From contig CM055100.1 of the NCBI GenBank assembly GCA_029204225.1, positions 34,924,645-34,988,644 on the forward strand: a DNA stretch of 64,000 nucleotides. The letters run 5' to 3'. Both the position numbers and the translations under genes were made by a program. Below, one piece after another: positions 55,056 to 64,000 of the stretch. The stretch is from Diphasiastrum complanatum (taxonomy: Eukaryota; Streptophyta; Lycopodiopsida; Lycopodiales; Lycopodiaceae). Under the pieces are notes generated by a model. The model worked only from the letters and a program-made list of their open reading frames with translations. It had not been told where the DNA came from and made no database searches. The number at the start of each line of letters is the position of its first letter. The stretch's first letter is position 1.

Positions 55056-55370
55056 TAGTAGTTGTAGAAACTATTAAATGTTCATTTGGGCTACATGCTG
55101 ATCTGTAAATGAATGTTCATGGCTTGCATCTCTGTTAGAGTGTGAGTGCTTTCAAGAGAGAACGGCCCTGAGTTGTCCTCTGAAAGGCAGAACCATACTA
55201 CAAAGGTATTTAGTCCATTTCTGTCTGGCCTGGGCATTGTGACAAATAAGAAAACAGCCAAGTAATGTCCAAATGAGCCTGGTAACAAGCAGAAAATGGT
55301 TCTAAAACTAAGAAGAAGCAAAGAGCCAATACACAGATCCTCCCAAGCAGAGGATCTGCCAACAACTATT
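55056..55370. repeat. Direct repeat copy 2 (partner 52453-52842)
   Basis: About 90% identical by eye to the copy at 52.45 kb, with one rather than two 75-bp units. It lies within the Gypsy-F interruption. Ends GGATCTGCCAACA, after which the two copies diverge completely. Confidence 0.85.
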
Positions 55371-55452
55371 GATAAGCAATAAGCGCAATAGCATTCTCTA
55401 ATCAACTCTAAAGAACTGAGCTAGAATGCTCAAGAGTGTACAAGCTCGTAGG

Positions 55453-55538
<86 letters not shown>

Positions 55539-55866
55539 AACTATTCGATACTTGATCATCTTTTTGATCATGAGATGTTGAAATATGAATAGCTATTTAT
55601 ACTAAGCAATTAGGTCATCAAAAAGCGTCGACCAGCTGGATGTGATGTGCTGGCATCCATCCAGTTAGGACTTCTCAGAAACTACTTGCTGATGGATTAA
55701 TGCAAGTTGGTGACTTTGGTCGTAGTCTGCAGAAATGAACGTAAACTGTCATTGTGAGCCGTTTCGAGTAGTTATGCAGAATGTGTAAAAACACGAAGAA
55801 AACTACAAGTCTAGATAAAAGTTGGACGAAGATTAAAATGTCTATTAGTCGATTAGTGGGAGAATA
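55371..55866 (-). repeat. Copia LTR fragment with TATA box and (GA)n
   Basis: On the minus strand: TATTCTCCCACTAATCG, through the segment shared with the split Copia-2 3' LTR, to TATAAATAGC (55593-55602 read minus) and then a CT tract (the (GA)n at 55456-55536 on plus). This is promoter and leader layout for a minus-strand LTR. The first bases (TGTTGGAT) are missing at 55866, where Gypsy-F resumes. Confidence 0.7.
55456..55536. repeat. (GA)n microsatellite
   Basis: About 40 GA units without interruption, inside the copia LTR fragment, downstream of its TATA box on the minus strand. Confidence 0.98.
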
Positions 55867-56350
55867 TAAACTCCTTTTTGGCACACCCTGGCTACAAATG
55901 GCAGGCATCGTCCAAGATTGGAAGCACAATAAAAATAACCTTTGGCAACAATGAAAAACGAGTCACTGTTTACTCGGTTGGACACATTAAGCCCGCCAAG
56001 GTTTATGATGATGGTGATCTACAACATATGACGAGTCCGATAGTCTTCCAATCTAGCCTAAAGGACACTCTACAAGATCAATCGATATAATCAATTGGGG
56101 TAGCACTGGCCACTGTGGATTGTGCCGATTCCAATAGATGCCGAATAGAAACCACCGCAGAAGACACATATATCCTACCATCTTCTACAGACATAGAGAT
56201 GCCCATCATTCCATTAATGATGATTGCCCCAATTCCTATAGCTTGGTGCCCAAAAGAACCTAGTATCTCTACCGCCCACATTTCGAAAGATGGTATTCTC
56301 TCCTTGAATAATGAAGTCATGACATGTACTTATGTATCTCGATAAAAAAA
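55867..56350 (+). pseudogene. Gypsy-F protease C-terminal region
   Basis: Right after the inserted LTR the frame reads LLFGTPWLQMAGIVQDW, the closing motif of gypsy-type protease (L-G-x-PWL), then an A-rich run with a frameshift and RVTVYSVGHIKPAKVYDDGD. Later pieces (56115-56345) are Ile/Pro-rich linker. The active-site D-S-G half is missing, lost at the insertion. Confidence 0.6.
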
Positions 56351-56399
56351 TCCTACGCATCAAAATCGATTCCCAAAGAGATTAACCGAGAGACAAAAA

Positions 56400-58311
56400 C
56401 AAATGCGTGAAAAGCTTAAGCAACTCATCAAGTCGTTGTCCGACCAACCAAAGGACCATCCCTCCGATAAAGCTTTCACATCTGCTAGCATATTCACATC
56501 GATGATTCCCAAAGTTTTAGAGAACTTTGTGGAACCTCCTTTTGACCTCCCTAGAAAATTCAAAGATTTCACACTTGATGATGTGGTCATCCAATTGCCG
56601 CAACCCCAACAGGAACCTACACAAGCTTCTCAATCCTTTGAAGGACCAACAAAGACCACACAGTTCAATCCTAAAGATCCTGATGAGGAAATGGATCGTA
56701 TCATTCATGTCGGAGCCCACCTCACGCCAGGTCAACTTTTTGATCTGGAGACCTTACTATGCAAATACAGGGATGTATTTGCTTGGAACTATACTGAAAT
56801 GAAAGGGGTCCCACATGAAATAGTGGTCCATACTATTCCATTAGAGGAGAACACTAAGCCTATTCAGGCTAAGCCTTAATGTTCTAACCCGGTTTACCGT
56901 GAATGGATTGATGAAGATATTAAGAAGCTCCTCAATGCTAGTTTCATTTATGAAGTCCAGCACACGGATTGGGTATCACCCATCATGGTGGTTCCCAAGA
57001 AAAACGGTAAGTTTCATATCTGTGTTGATCTCAAAAACCTTAATGCAGTTACTAAAAAAGACCACTTCTCGTTGCCCTTAACGACACAAATACTTGAGGA
57101 AATGGCGGGAGCTGAAGCTTCCAACTTCTTAGATGGTTTTAGTGGCTATTTTCTAGTTCAGATAGCCCCTGAGGATAAACACAAGACATCTTTTACCACA
57201 AAAAAATGACGTTTATGCTTATAACGTAATGCCTTTTGGCTTATGCAACGCCCCTTCCACGTTCCAACACGTCATGCAAATGGTGTTCCAAGATTTGTTA
57301 CATCGAATTGTCGAGATTTGTTTAGATGATTTGGGTGTACATTATTTTGCAAACAAGCACCTCGAAGACCTTGAAAAGATATTCATTCGGTGTCGTAGGT
57401 TTGGTATATCCCTAAACCCTGCAAATGTCAAATTTGGGTAACCCATGGGGTTGTCCTCGGACATATTATTTCCAAGGATGGTATTTCTACCGATCCTTCC
57501 AAGATCAAGGTTATAGTTGAGATGCCTGTACCCGCCATGGTGAAAGAAGTTTACATCTTCCTCGGTCATACTAATTACTATCGCATCTTCATAATCGACT
57601 ATGCCGATAAGGCACGACTCGTTTATTTAGTTGTGGTCGACGACCCTAGATGGACCAAAGAACACATAAAAGCCTTTGAAGAATTGAAAATTGCACTTAC
57701 CACCGCACCCATACTTCGATCCCCAGATTTTACGAAGGAATTCCACGTGCATACTGATGCAAGTAAGTATGCCATAGGAGGAATCCTAGCAGAACCAGAC
57801 AAATATGAAAAAGATTTTCCGATACGTTTCTTGAGTAGACAACTGGTGCCTGCTGAAGTAAACTATACAACAACCGCGAGAGAAGCACTGGCCATGGTCT
57901 ACACCGTACAACAACTCCGCCACTATTTACTAGGCCAAACGTTTGCTTTCTACACAGACCATCAAGCATTGTTACATATTGTTAATAAATCTTGTAAAAT
58001 CGGACGCATCGCTCGATGGCTCTTAATACTTGAGGAATTTAGTTTTCGCGTAGTTGTCAGGAAGGGCACACAACATTTCATGGCAAACCACCTTTCCAAA
58101 CTCCCCAATGCTAAAAAGGCTGATGCACCAGTCAACAACGATCTACCAAATACATGCCTTTTTCAGATCGATGCCACTCCCCTATGGGCTGAGGAAATCA
58201 CCCAGTTCCTCACCATGGGAAAACTCAAAGAAGGCCTAAATACAGTGGCCAAAAGAAATTTTTTGCTCAAGGCAGCACCCTTTCAACTTATTGCAGGACA
58301 GTTATATAAAA
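56400..58311 (+). pseudogene. Gypsy-F reverse transcriptase and RNase H
   Basis: Pre-domain DDVVIQLPQPQQEPTQASQS, then LETLLCKYRDVFAWNYTEMK and, past a stop at 56877, DTDWVSPIMVVPKKNGKFHI-type sequence, CVDLKNLNAVTKKDHF, AGAEASNFLDGFSGYFLVQIAPEDKHKTSF (frameshift at an A-run, 57202), MPFGLCNAPSTFQHVM and EICLDDLGVH (catalytic LDD intact). RNase H from 57740: HTDASKYAIGGILAEP, TTAREALAMVYTVQQLRHYL, FYTDHQALLHIVNK, HFMANHLSKLPNAKK. A 355-codon frame (57522-58589) runs past the RNase H into [17 protein letters not shown] at 58311, where copia antisense sequence begins. Confidence 0.88.
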
Positions 58312-58445
58312 GGGGAATTATTTGCAAATCCCAATTGAATGAGATAGGAGTTGATTCTATCGAACCATGCTCTTGCGGCCTGTTTCAAACCATAGATTGC
58401 TTTGTGCAGCTTGCACACTTTGTGCTCTTGGGGGGAGGACACAAT
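58312..58445 (-). pseudogene. Copia-3 reverse transcriptase fragment
   Basis: Minus strand: [20 protein letters not shown] then [13 protein letters not shown], the Y-G-L-K-Q-x-x-R-A-W-(F/Y) motif of copia reverse transcriptase. Only about 40 residues remain. Their antisense extends the Gypsy-F frame to 58589, so that tail is not Gypsy-F protein. Confidence 0.8.
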
Positions 58446-58513
58446 TTTTGGTTGGTGTTTTACTTAATAGAATGGTACAATGTGATATTATTGCATCAAA
58501 AATGTCAAACTTT

Positions 58514-58771
58514 CTACCTAATTATATTTTTTAATGATGTTTTGATAGAATGTGATTTGGGAAACTTGCTTCTGGAGTGCTTCCCATAGATGCATGATTC
58601 ACAAAAGAAAGATTTCCTATCTAAAGAAGAAGGGAGCATTGGAAGAGTCTGGCTGCTGATGTTGTTGCTTCTTTGCCTCATTGTAGATGCGTATGCGATA
58701 CTCCTTGATGTCGTGATTGGCTCTCTTGCAATAACTGTAGAAAAGCTTCTTGTGCAATCCACCATGCTCAC
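58514..58771 (-). pseudogene. Copia-3 gag knuckle fused to integrase finger
   Basis: Minus strand: a gag zinc-knuckle stretch in one frame (CKRANHDIKEYRIRIYNEAK) is followed by KSFFCESCIYGKHSRSKFPK, the C-x2-C end of the integrase finger. Several hundred residues of gag end, protease and integrase start are absent between them. Confidence 0.7.
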
Positions 58772-59057
58772 CTTGAGTGTGAGGGTTCTGCTGTTGCTGC
58801 TACACTTGATTCTTGCCCTTGGAATAGTCTTTCTTCTTGGTGTACAGGGCCATGGATTTGTCTTTGATGGACAGGCCGTTGATCTTTCTCCGCATTTTTT
58901 TCTAGAAGAAAATGACCGATCACCTTTTAAAGAGTGAGGTCGAGTTGTGTAGAGATCATCACCACAAAGTGTTCATATGACTTTGGAAGAGAAAAAAGCA
59001 ATATCATATTGGCATCATCATCTTGAATAGCACATCCTACAGCTGATAAATGATCCA

Positions 59058-59468
59058 TTAAAGACTTGAAGCTGTTGATGTGAGAAGTGATGGCAGTAGA
59101 ATCAGACAGCTAAGAGTAAAGAACTTCTTTCTAAGACATAATCTAGTGGTTATATCATGAGTCTCATAGAGATTTGATAGCAAATCCAATGCATCCTTAG
59201 AGGTTTTGCATGTGGTAACGTGGAATATTTGGGAGTCGGCCAGATTGAGTGTGATACATGCTAAGGCCTTCTGATCTTTGATCTTCCATGCCTTTGCTTG
59301 ATCACCATCTTCTGGTTTCAGGTCAGCACCTTCTACTACATCCCAAAGATCTCTATCAATCAACATCATCCAAAGTTTTAACTTCCAGATGTAGAAGTTA
59401 GAACCATTGAACTTGTCAATGATTCTAGCCTTGTTGGATGATGACAAAGAGTTATCAATATGAGACAT
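59058..59468 (-). pseudogene. Copia-3 gag
   Basis: 136-codon minus-strand stretch starting MSHIDNSLSSSNKARIIDKF then NGSNFYIWKLKLWMMLIDRD, LWDVVEG, QKALACITLNLADSQIFHV, CKTSKDALDLLSNLYETHDI, TTRLCLRKKFFTL. This is the copia gag domain (W-K, LW-x-V, A-W/K-x-L layout). A stop near 59110 and a frameshift precede the knuckle. Start chosen at the ATG about 70 bases past the primer site. Confidence 0.85.
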
Positions 59469-59535
59469 GTTAACAGTAATACAAATGAAACAAACTTAAT
59501 CTCTCGGTTTATTTGAGCTACACTCTGATACTAAT

Positions 59536-60190
59536 TTGATGGGGCAAGGGAGATAGAAGAACGTGAACGGAGAAGAGAGCAGAAGTATTGTGAAACAGAT
59601 CTCCCATTCCAATCAGCTGCTAGATGCAAAAATAGTCTAATAGAAAGTTTATGCTAAATATAATCACAACTTTAAGTGTCCTTATTGCCAAACATGATCT
59701 TAAAAATCAGTTCATAATCACAAAAATGAGAGTACAATCCATTGAAGAGATTAGAAATGATTTGTGTGTGTGGTATTACTGGAAATCAGATTCAATATGA
59801 AGTTTAGTTTTGAAATAGATGGAAGAGCAGAATGATAGCGCGAGTACCTCAAGCATCAAAGACAACCATCGTCTGATCAGAAGCGAAGGAGTCGTAGACG
59901 TTCGTGTTCTGATCAGAGTGAATAAACAAGCATAATCAAACAGCGATACAATGCATTCAATCACAATAGGCATTCATCTACGTTATACATAGATAAAAAG
60001 TTTGTTGCTACTATATTACACTGAAGCACAATAAAATAGCAATCACAGCCAGAATGGCGACATAACTAGGAGGCTCAAATCATACGTCTCATGGACGGAG
60101 CATCACGTAGAGTGTGCCTTGATGATCCATTTATAGATTGCATCCATGTATTAATTACAATAAATGTTTGTCATCTAATTAGGCATTCCA
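59536..60190 (-). repeat. Probable Copia-3 5' LTR
   Basis: Lies just outside the primer site on the minus strand, ending CTTGCCCCATCAAA there. A TATA-like CTATAAATGG (minus strand, near 60125-60135) supports LTR identity. The outer edge is not fixed and no partner copy exists in the window; 60190 is nominal. Confidence 0.5.
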
Positions 60191-60460
60191 TTGTACTTGG
60201 AAGTATTGGCTTGAGATGACAACTATACATAGTCAACCCGTAGGGAATGTTGACGTGGACGAGGACCTCGCAAATTCTCTCACTTCGCATTTTACGGGAA
60301 CGTTCCTTGTTGAAAATAGACGACTGGCACTTTTTCTCTCTCTTCAAGATTTTGTGAAACAGTGCCCATAAAAAGACAACACTATCCTTTAAAAAGCCAT
60401 CGGTGCCTTTAAAACAAGTTAACTCCTTCAAAATAGCTGAAAGGAAAAAGTTTAAGCCAA

Positions 60461-60690
60461 GTGTCACTTTTTTGAGAAAATGCAAAAAGGCCGACACTGT
60501 CGCAAAAAGTTGAATTTGTGAACTGGGCTAGAATGTCACTTTTTGAGAAAAAGCCGACGCTCTCGCTTTTCAAAAATAAGCAAAAAAGCCGACACTATCG
60601 CAAAAACTTGAATTTGTGAATTAAGATGAAGTGTCGCTCTTTGGAAAAATGCCAACACTCTCGCTTTTCAGGAAAAGCCGACACTGTGAA
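60461..60690. repeat. Degenerate repeat with GCCGACACT motif
   Basis: Three loosely conserved units of about 70-98 bases start (A)GTGTC(A/G)CT(T)TTTGAGAAAA or similar near 60461, 60531 and 60630. Within them G(C)CGACACT(G/A)TCGC, or a variant, occurs about five times, often followed by AAAAA(G/C)TTGAATTTGTGAA. No open frame spans it. Confidence 0.65.
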
Positions 60691-60720
60691 AAAGATAGTT
60701 CATTTCTACAGAAAATAGTG

Positions 60721-60780
60721 ACACTTAGAGTATTTCTGCAAACGGTTGAGACACTTAGTGTATTTCTGCAAACTGTTGAA
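60721..60780. repeat. 30-bp tandem duplication
   Basis: ACACTTAG(A/T)GTATTTCTGC then AAAC(G/T)GTTGA(G/A) occurs at 60721-60750 and 60751-60780 with three mismatches. Confidence 0.85.
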
Positions 60781-60814
60781 AAAGTAATGTAACTCTGCAT
60801 ACTTGTTCTAAATG

Positions 60815-62169
60815 CTAGTTCTTGGAAGTCCTTGAAGATGGCCAAGTCTTCAATGACATCAAGTAATTGAACTTAACATCTGAACTTGAAATTATGACAG
60901 GATTGGTTGCCCTTTGCTGGAGATCAGCCGGAAGCCCGTTGTAGACGTTCTTCAAATAATCTGGCTGTCTAAGTTGTGATTTCAAGGAGACGACTGTGGG
61001 CTTAATTTCCAACATTTTAACCATATCATCTAGTTTTTTCCATACTTCAACTTTCATTACCCTTGTTGAAACTTTCTGTTCAAAATCTAGAGTAGTAGCT
61101 ATCATGTCTTTCCAAACTGAGTAATGTGTCTTAGATGGCTTTCCTAAATGGTTAGATAAAAATATTCGCACCTTGCTCCGCCAATGCTTGGGTTACAAGG
61201 TACATTTCCCATTTTTCCTAAATGCTTAAGGTCCTTGTGTATTTTAGCATGTCCTTTATGAAGGCCTTCTTTAGATAGAACATCTTCTAATTTAGAAATA
61301 GCCTCCTTGGAAGATGATTCTGGCTTAGTGTTCGAAGTATATTATATGTGACAATACACAAGCTTTTCTATGAGTGCAAATATGCACACTTTGTAGAGGA
61401 ATTGGTAGAACAGGTTCCCAATTTGGATCCTCTTTGTCTCTTGTAATTCTTGTATCATTGGTCATGTCGTTTGATGATTTCATACAATATAAACATGGAT
61501 GTTTGGAGGTCGCTCCATGGAAAACATTGAACATGCATTTTAAAGTTTTCAATTTACCAGCCAAATGATACTCTACCTTGAAATCTCCTATTCCAGGTAC
61601 ATTAAAAAACTCCCTATCCATATGGTCTTTGATAATTTTGGGATATGTTGTTTTGCTAAACACCCATGATAGAATGTCATGATCTTCTTTTAAAACCTAT
61701 CAAATGAAGGGACACAAAAATTAGTCGATTGATAACAATATCAAATCCAAGTAAAATACTAAAAAAATTTTTTTACAAGAAATCATACCTCAAAGGCTGC
61801 CATCCACCAAATGTCATTCTCAGATTGAACACTTAAGTCGAAATCTCTTTGATTGTTTTTCTTTTCAAGTGCTCCATTCATGAGTGTTATACTCACTCTC
61901 TCCATTTTTTGTCCTTTAATAAGTTCCAATTCATCCAACTTCAATACTAAGACTATCCTACCATCTACTTTTTTCGTGGAAATATCATAGAAATGTGTGA
62001 TAAACACATTCACATCTATGAACAAGTTATTTGATTGATTGTAAGACATGGATTTGTCCGTTGATTGATATATTTCCTCTATATGAAATGGAATACCAAT
62101 AATCTTTTGCATTCCTTTGTTCAACGCATCACACTCTCTTTTTATTTGAAATGATCGTTGTCCCTTGGG
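60815..62169 (-). pseudogene. Unidentified transposon-like protein, apparently spliced, frameshifted
   Basis: Minus strand. First exon: frame open from 62169 to 61789 (KRECDALNKGMQKIIGIPFH, VNVFITHFYDISTKKVDGRI, SENDIWWMAAFE). A GAG|GTATGA donor and a GATAG|GTTTTA acceptor define a 92-base intron (61697-61788), phase 0, joining AAFE to VLKEDHDILSWVFSKTTYPK. The second part continues VPGIGDFKVEYHLAGKLKTL and HGATSKHPCLYCMKSSNDMT, a possible zinc-binding HPCxxC, then PLQSVHICTHRKACV and a stop at about 61325. A shifted frame (SSSKEAISKLEDVLSKEGLH) and a third one (60815-61171, TLDFEQKVSTRVMKVEVWKK) prolong it. It recalls large transposase-like proteins of plants and invertebrates, but I cannot name the family. 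Confidence 0.45.
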
Positions 62170-63344
62170 CTATGATAAGCAGTGAAAGCAATAGTTTTCC
62201 TATAAAATAGGAACCCTCAATGGTGGTACATAAAAAGTATGGCTAAGAAGTGTGTGGGTGTCCGATGTTGCACTTTGACTCTTGGGATTGCTTGTTGCCT
62301 ATATAGTGAACTTGCTTGTCACATACTTTTTTGGTGATGGTTGCTTCACTAGTTTTGTTTATCATACAACACTTACAATCAAATTATCCCTTAAGTATTA
62401 GTAATACAAACTTCAATTCTATCTTGAATTCTTTTGCACTTTTCATTCTAGGGATTGAAGTGAGACCTTTGAGTTTCTAATAACACGGCAAAATTTAGAA
62501 TTTGAAATGCTCATCATAAATTCAACTTTGTATAACTCACCATTTTTCATAAAAATATAAGTGTTGAATGCCTTGTATCCCTTTCAAGTGAAGGAATAAC
62601 TTGAACATTGGAATTGAGTGAGAACTGACACAATATAAAAGATCCACGTTTTTTATATGAATATATACATTATTGTAGGCCAATCTGTGTCAAATAGTTC
62701 TCATTTTAGGCTATGCCAATTTTAGAGTTAGCATGTGCATAAATGTGTCTTTCCATGTGGAGACTAGGACATGAACTCGGGTCTCATTGTCACACTTTTC
62801 TCCAACTTAACTAAACATGAGAAGGGTGATGGTCCTTTTGGTGACCTTTGCACTAGGTAAAACGATCGTGTAATCATGGCAAGGCCGTTAAGTTGAACCA
62901 TAGACAATGAAATGTGGATAAATCTCGATAAAAAGGCCTTTCCAAAGCGTAAAGGATGGCAATGGAGACAGCTTTCTATATTGAATTATTTTACGAGTCT
63001 CAATTTATGCATCTTGATGGGTCGTGTTTTCCCTTCTCATAATTTCTTCACCATTCTTCTATGAGCATAATGTATTATGAGCTTATTTCATAATATGCTA
63101 AAAAAATGGGTGGTCACTTTTCATATTTCATAACTTGCCCTCAACGATTTATAAGCAACATCCTCTTTGCAAGATGTGCGAACATGGAGTGAACTCATGA
63201 TTTTTTGAGGCATTGCATTGGTTGCATTATTAAATGATCTTCAACAATCATAAGTAGTCTTCCTAGAGAATCCTTTACTTAAAAAATAAAGCCACAATGG
63301 AGCATCAAAGCCTAATTAGAATGTATTGAATATGTCAAGCCTTA
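62170..63344. other. 1.2 kb without recognisable gene
   Basis: AT-rich; no open stretch over about 60 codons with any family look. Nothing resembling further upstream exons of the transposon-like pseudogene could be joined with confidence. Confidence 0.45.
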
Positions 63345-63849
63345 ATGTGTTTAAAAATAGCCGCCAGCCATGTTCATCCTTGGCATCCACAAGTGGAATT
63401 GGACACCACTTGGAAAATCTTGATGAAATCTTTAACATATTTTCCATCCATGTTATTCTTGGCATCTACGAGTGGGATTGAACAATTAGACGTCATTTGT
63501 GCAATTCTAGTGGAAAGACTAATGCCATCTTCCATATTTATATTTATCTTGTGAACAAGCCCTTTACTTGTCAACAACATTGTTGGATCTTTTGAGAAGA
63601 TTTGGATATAGCTTTTAAAGTTTGAGAATAATATCTTGTGAAAGCAAAGAAATTACAATTTTATACCCTTTCATCTATCAATAGTTTAGGGGTTTGGGTC
63701 ATACCTGTTGTGTTAGGGCATTTGGCAAGCATTTATGCAAACAATAGATCTTTCAATGTTTCTCTATAATGCTAGGATATGGAAGATAATACATGGCCTT
63801 TGAGTGCCTAGGCTTTTCACCACCAGCCCACCAACATTAATCAACAACC
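63345..63849. other. Low-complexity end region with a short direct repeat
   Basis: ATGTT(C/A)(A/T)TCCTTGGCATC(C/T)AC(A/G)AGTGG and GATTGGA/GATTGAAC-type phrases repeat near 63370 and 63450. Opposed small open stretches on both strands (63345-63554 plus, 63374-63580 minus) have no recognisable domain. Confidence 0.4.
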
Positions 63850-63920
63850 ATCAGCAAAATCAGGCAGATCAGACAGCAAAATCAGGAACATCAGATCAGC
63901 AAAATCAGGAGGATCAGATC
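63850..63920. repeat. Short tandem repeat, ATCAGCAAAATCAGG motif
   Basis: CAGCAAAATCAGG followed by CA, AA or AG and (G/C)ATCAG occurs three times at about 63852, 63876 and 63897, giving a 20-26-bp irregular unit. Confidence 0.75.
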
Positions 63921-64000
63921 AGGGGAAGTTAGAAGCCTGAAAAGATATGGATCAGAGTGCTTCAAATTCATTTCTGTTGCCAATTGTGGATGCAGTGCCC

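Larger units (their letters stand above)
58312..59535 (-). mobile_element. Copia-3: deleted minus-strand Ty1/copia
   Basis: Minus strand from 59535: degenerate primer site (TTAGTATCAGAG, 59523-59534), gag (59468-59058 and beyond), a gag zinc-knuckle region fused to the integrase finger (about 58770-58520), then a piece of reverse transcriptase (58440-58312). Protease, most of integrase and the remainder of pol are deleted. The left end is fused to Gypsy-F. Confidence 0.8.

Overview
The window is plant nuclear DNA dominated by decayed LTR retrotransposons, with one recognisable host gene. Support for a plant: Ty1/copia and Ty3/gypsy elements with TGGTATCAGAGC-type primer sites, GT-AG introns, and a gene of the plant/animal MFSD5-like (molybdate-anion transporter) family. 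The nested repeats, long (GA)n tracts and an 8.3-kb intron filled with old retroelements suggest a large genome, most likely a gymnosperm. That is inference; nothing here fixes the species.

Layout. 1-2.4 kb: tandemly repeated and gypsy-derived debris, with chromodomain/integrase ends on both strands. 4.78-10.79 kb: a structurally complete, fairly young copia element (Copia-1) with matching LTRs, a 5-bp target duplication, primer site and polypurine tract. Its reverse transcriptase region is replaced by about 1.07 kb of unrelated sequence that stays open in the integrase frame. 10.9-13.5 kb: gypsy integrase, LTR and possible gag remnants plus a copia LTR. 15.9-20.5 kb (Gypsy-A) and 21.0-23.1 kb (Gypsy-B): plus-strand gypsy pseudogenes. 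23.1-23.9 kb: 5' end of a minus-strand copia. 25.56-25.84 kb: a duplicated hairpin. 26.3-27.3 kb: minus-strand gypsy (Gypsy-C).

30.07-42.15 kb: the host gene, eight exons that I joined by splice signals and frame into a 464-residue major facilitator transporter. Intron 3 (31931-40213) holds a gypsy integrase, a LINE reverse transcriptase, a gypsy gag with LTR, and a gypsy reverse transcriptase between two fragments of one LTR family.

43.36-52.3 kb: a degraded minus-strand copia (Copia-2) whose 3' LTR is split by a 3,427-bp insertion with TG...CA ends and a 5-bp target duplication. 52.4-58.3 kb: a gypsy (Gypsy-F) preceded by a 25-bp tandem array and interrupted by LTR fragments. 58.3-60.2 kb: a deleted minus-strand copia (Copia-3). 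60.4-62.2 kb: short tandem repeats and an unidentified, apparently spliced, transposon-like minus-strand pseudogene. The last 2 kb have no recognisable gene.

Only the transporter looks like a functioning cellular gene. Copia-1 may still move with proteins supplied by relatives; all other elements carry stops, frameshifts or deletions. I found no tRNA, rRNA or CRISPR array.
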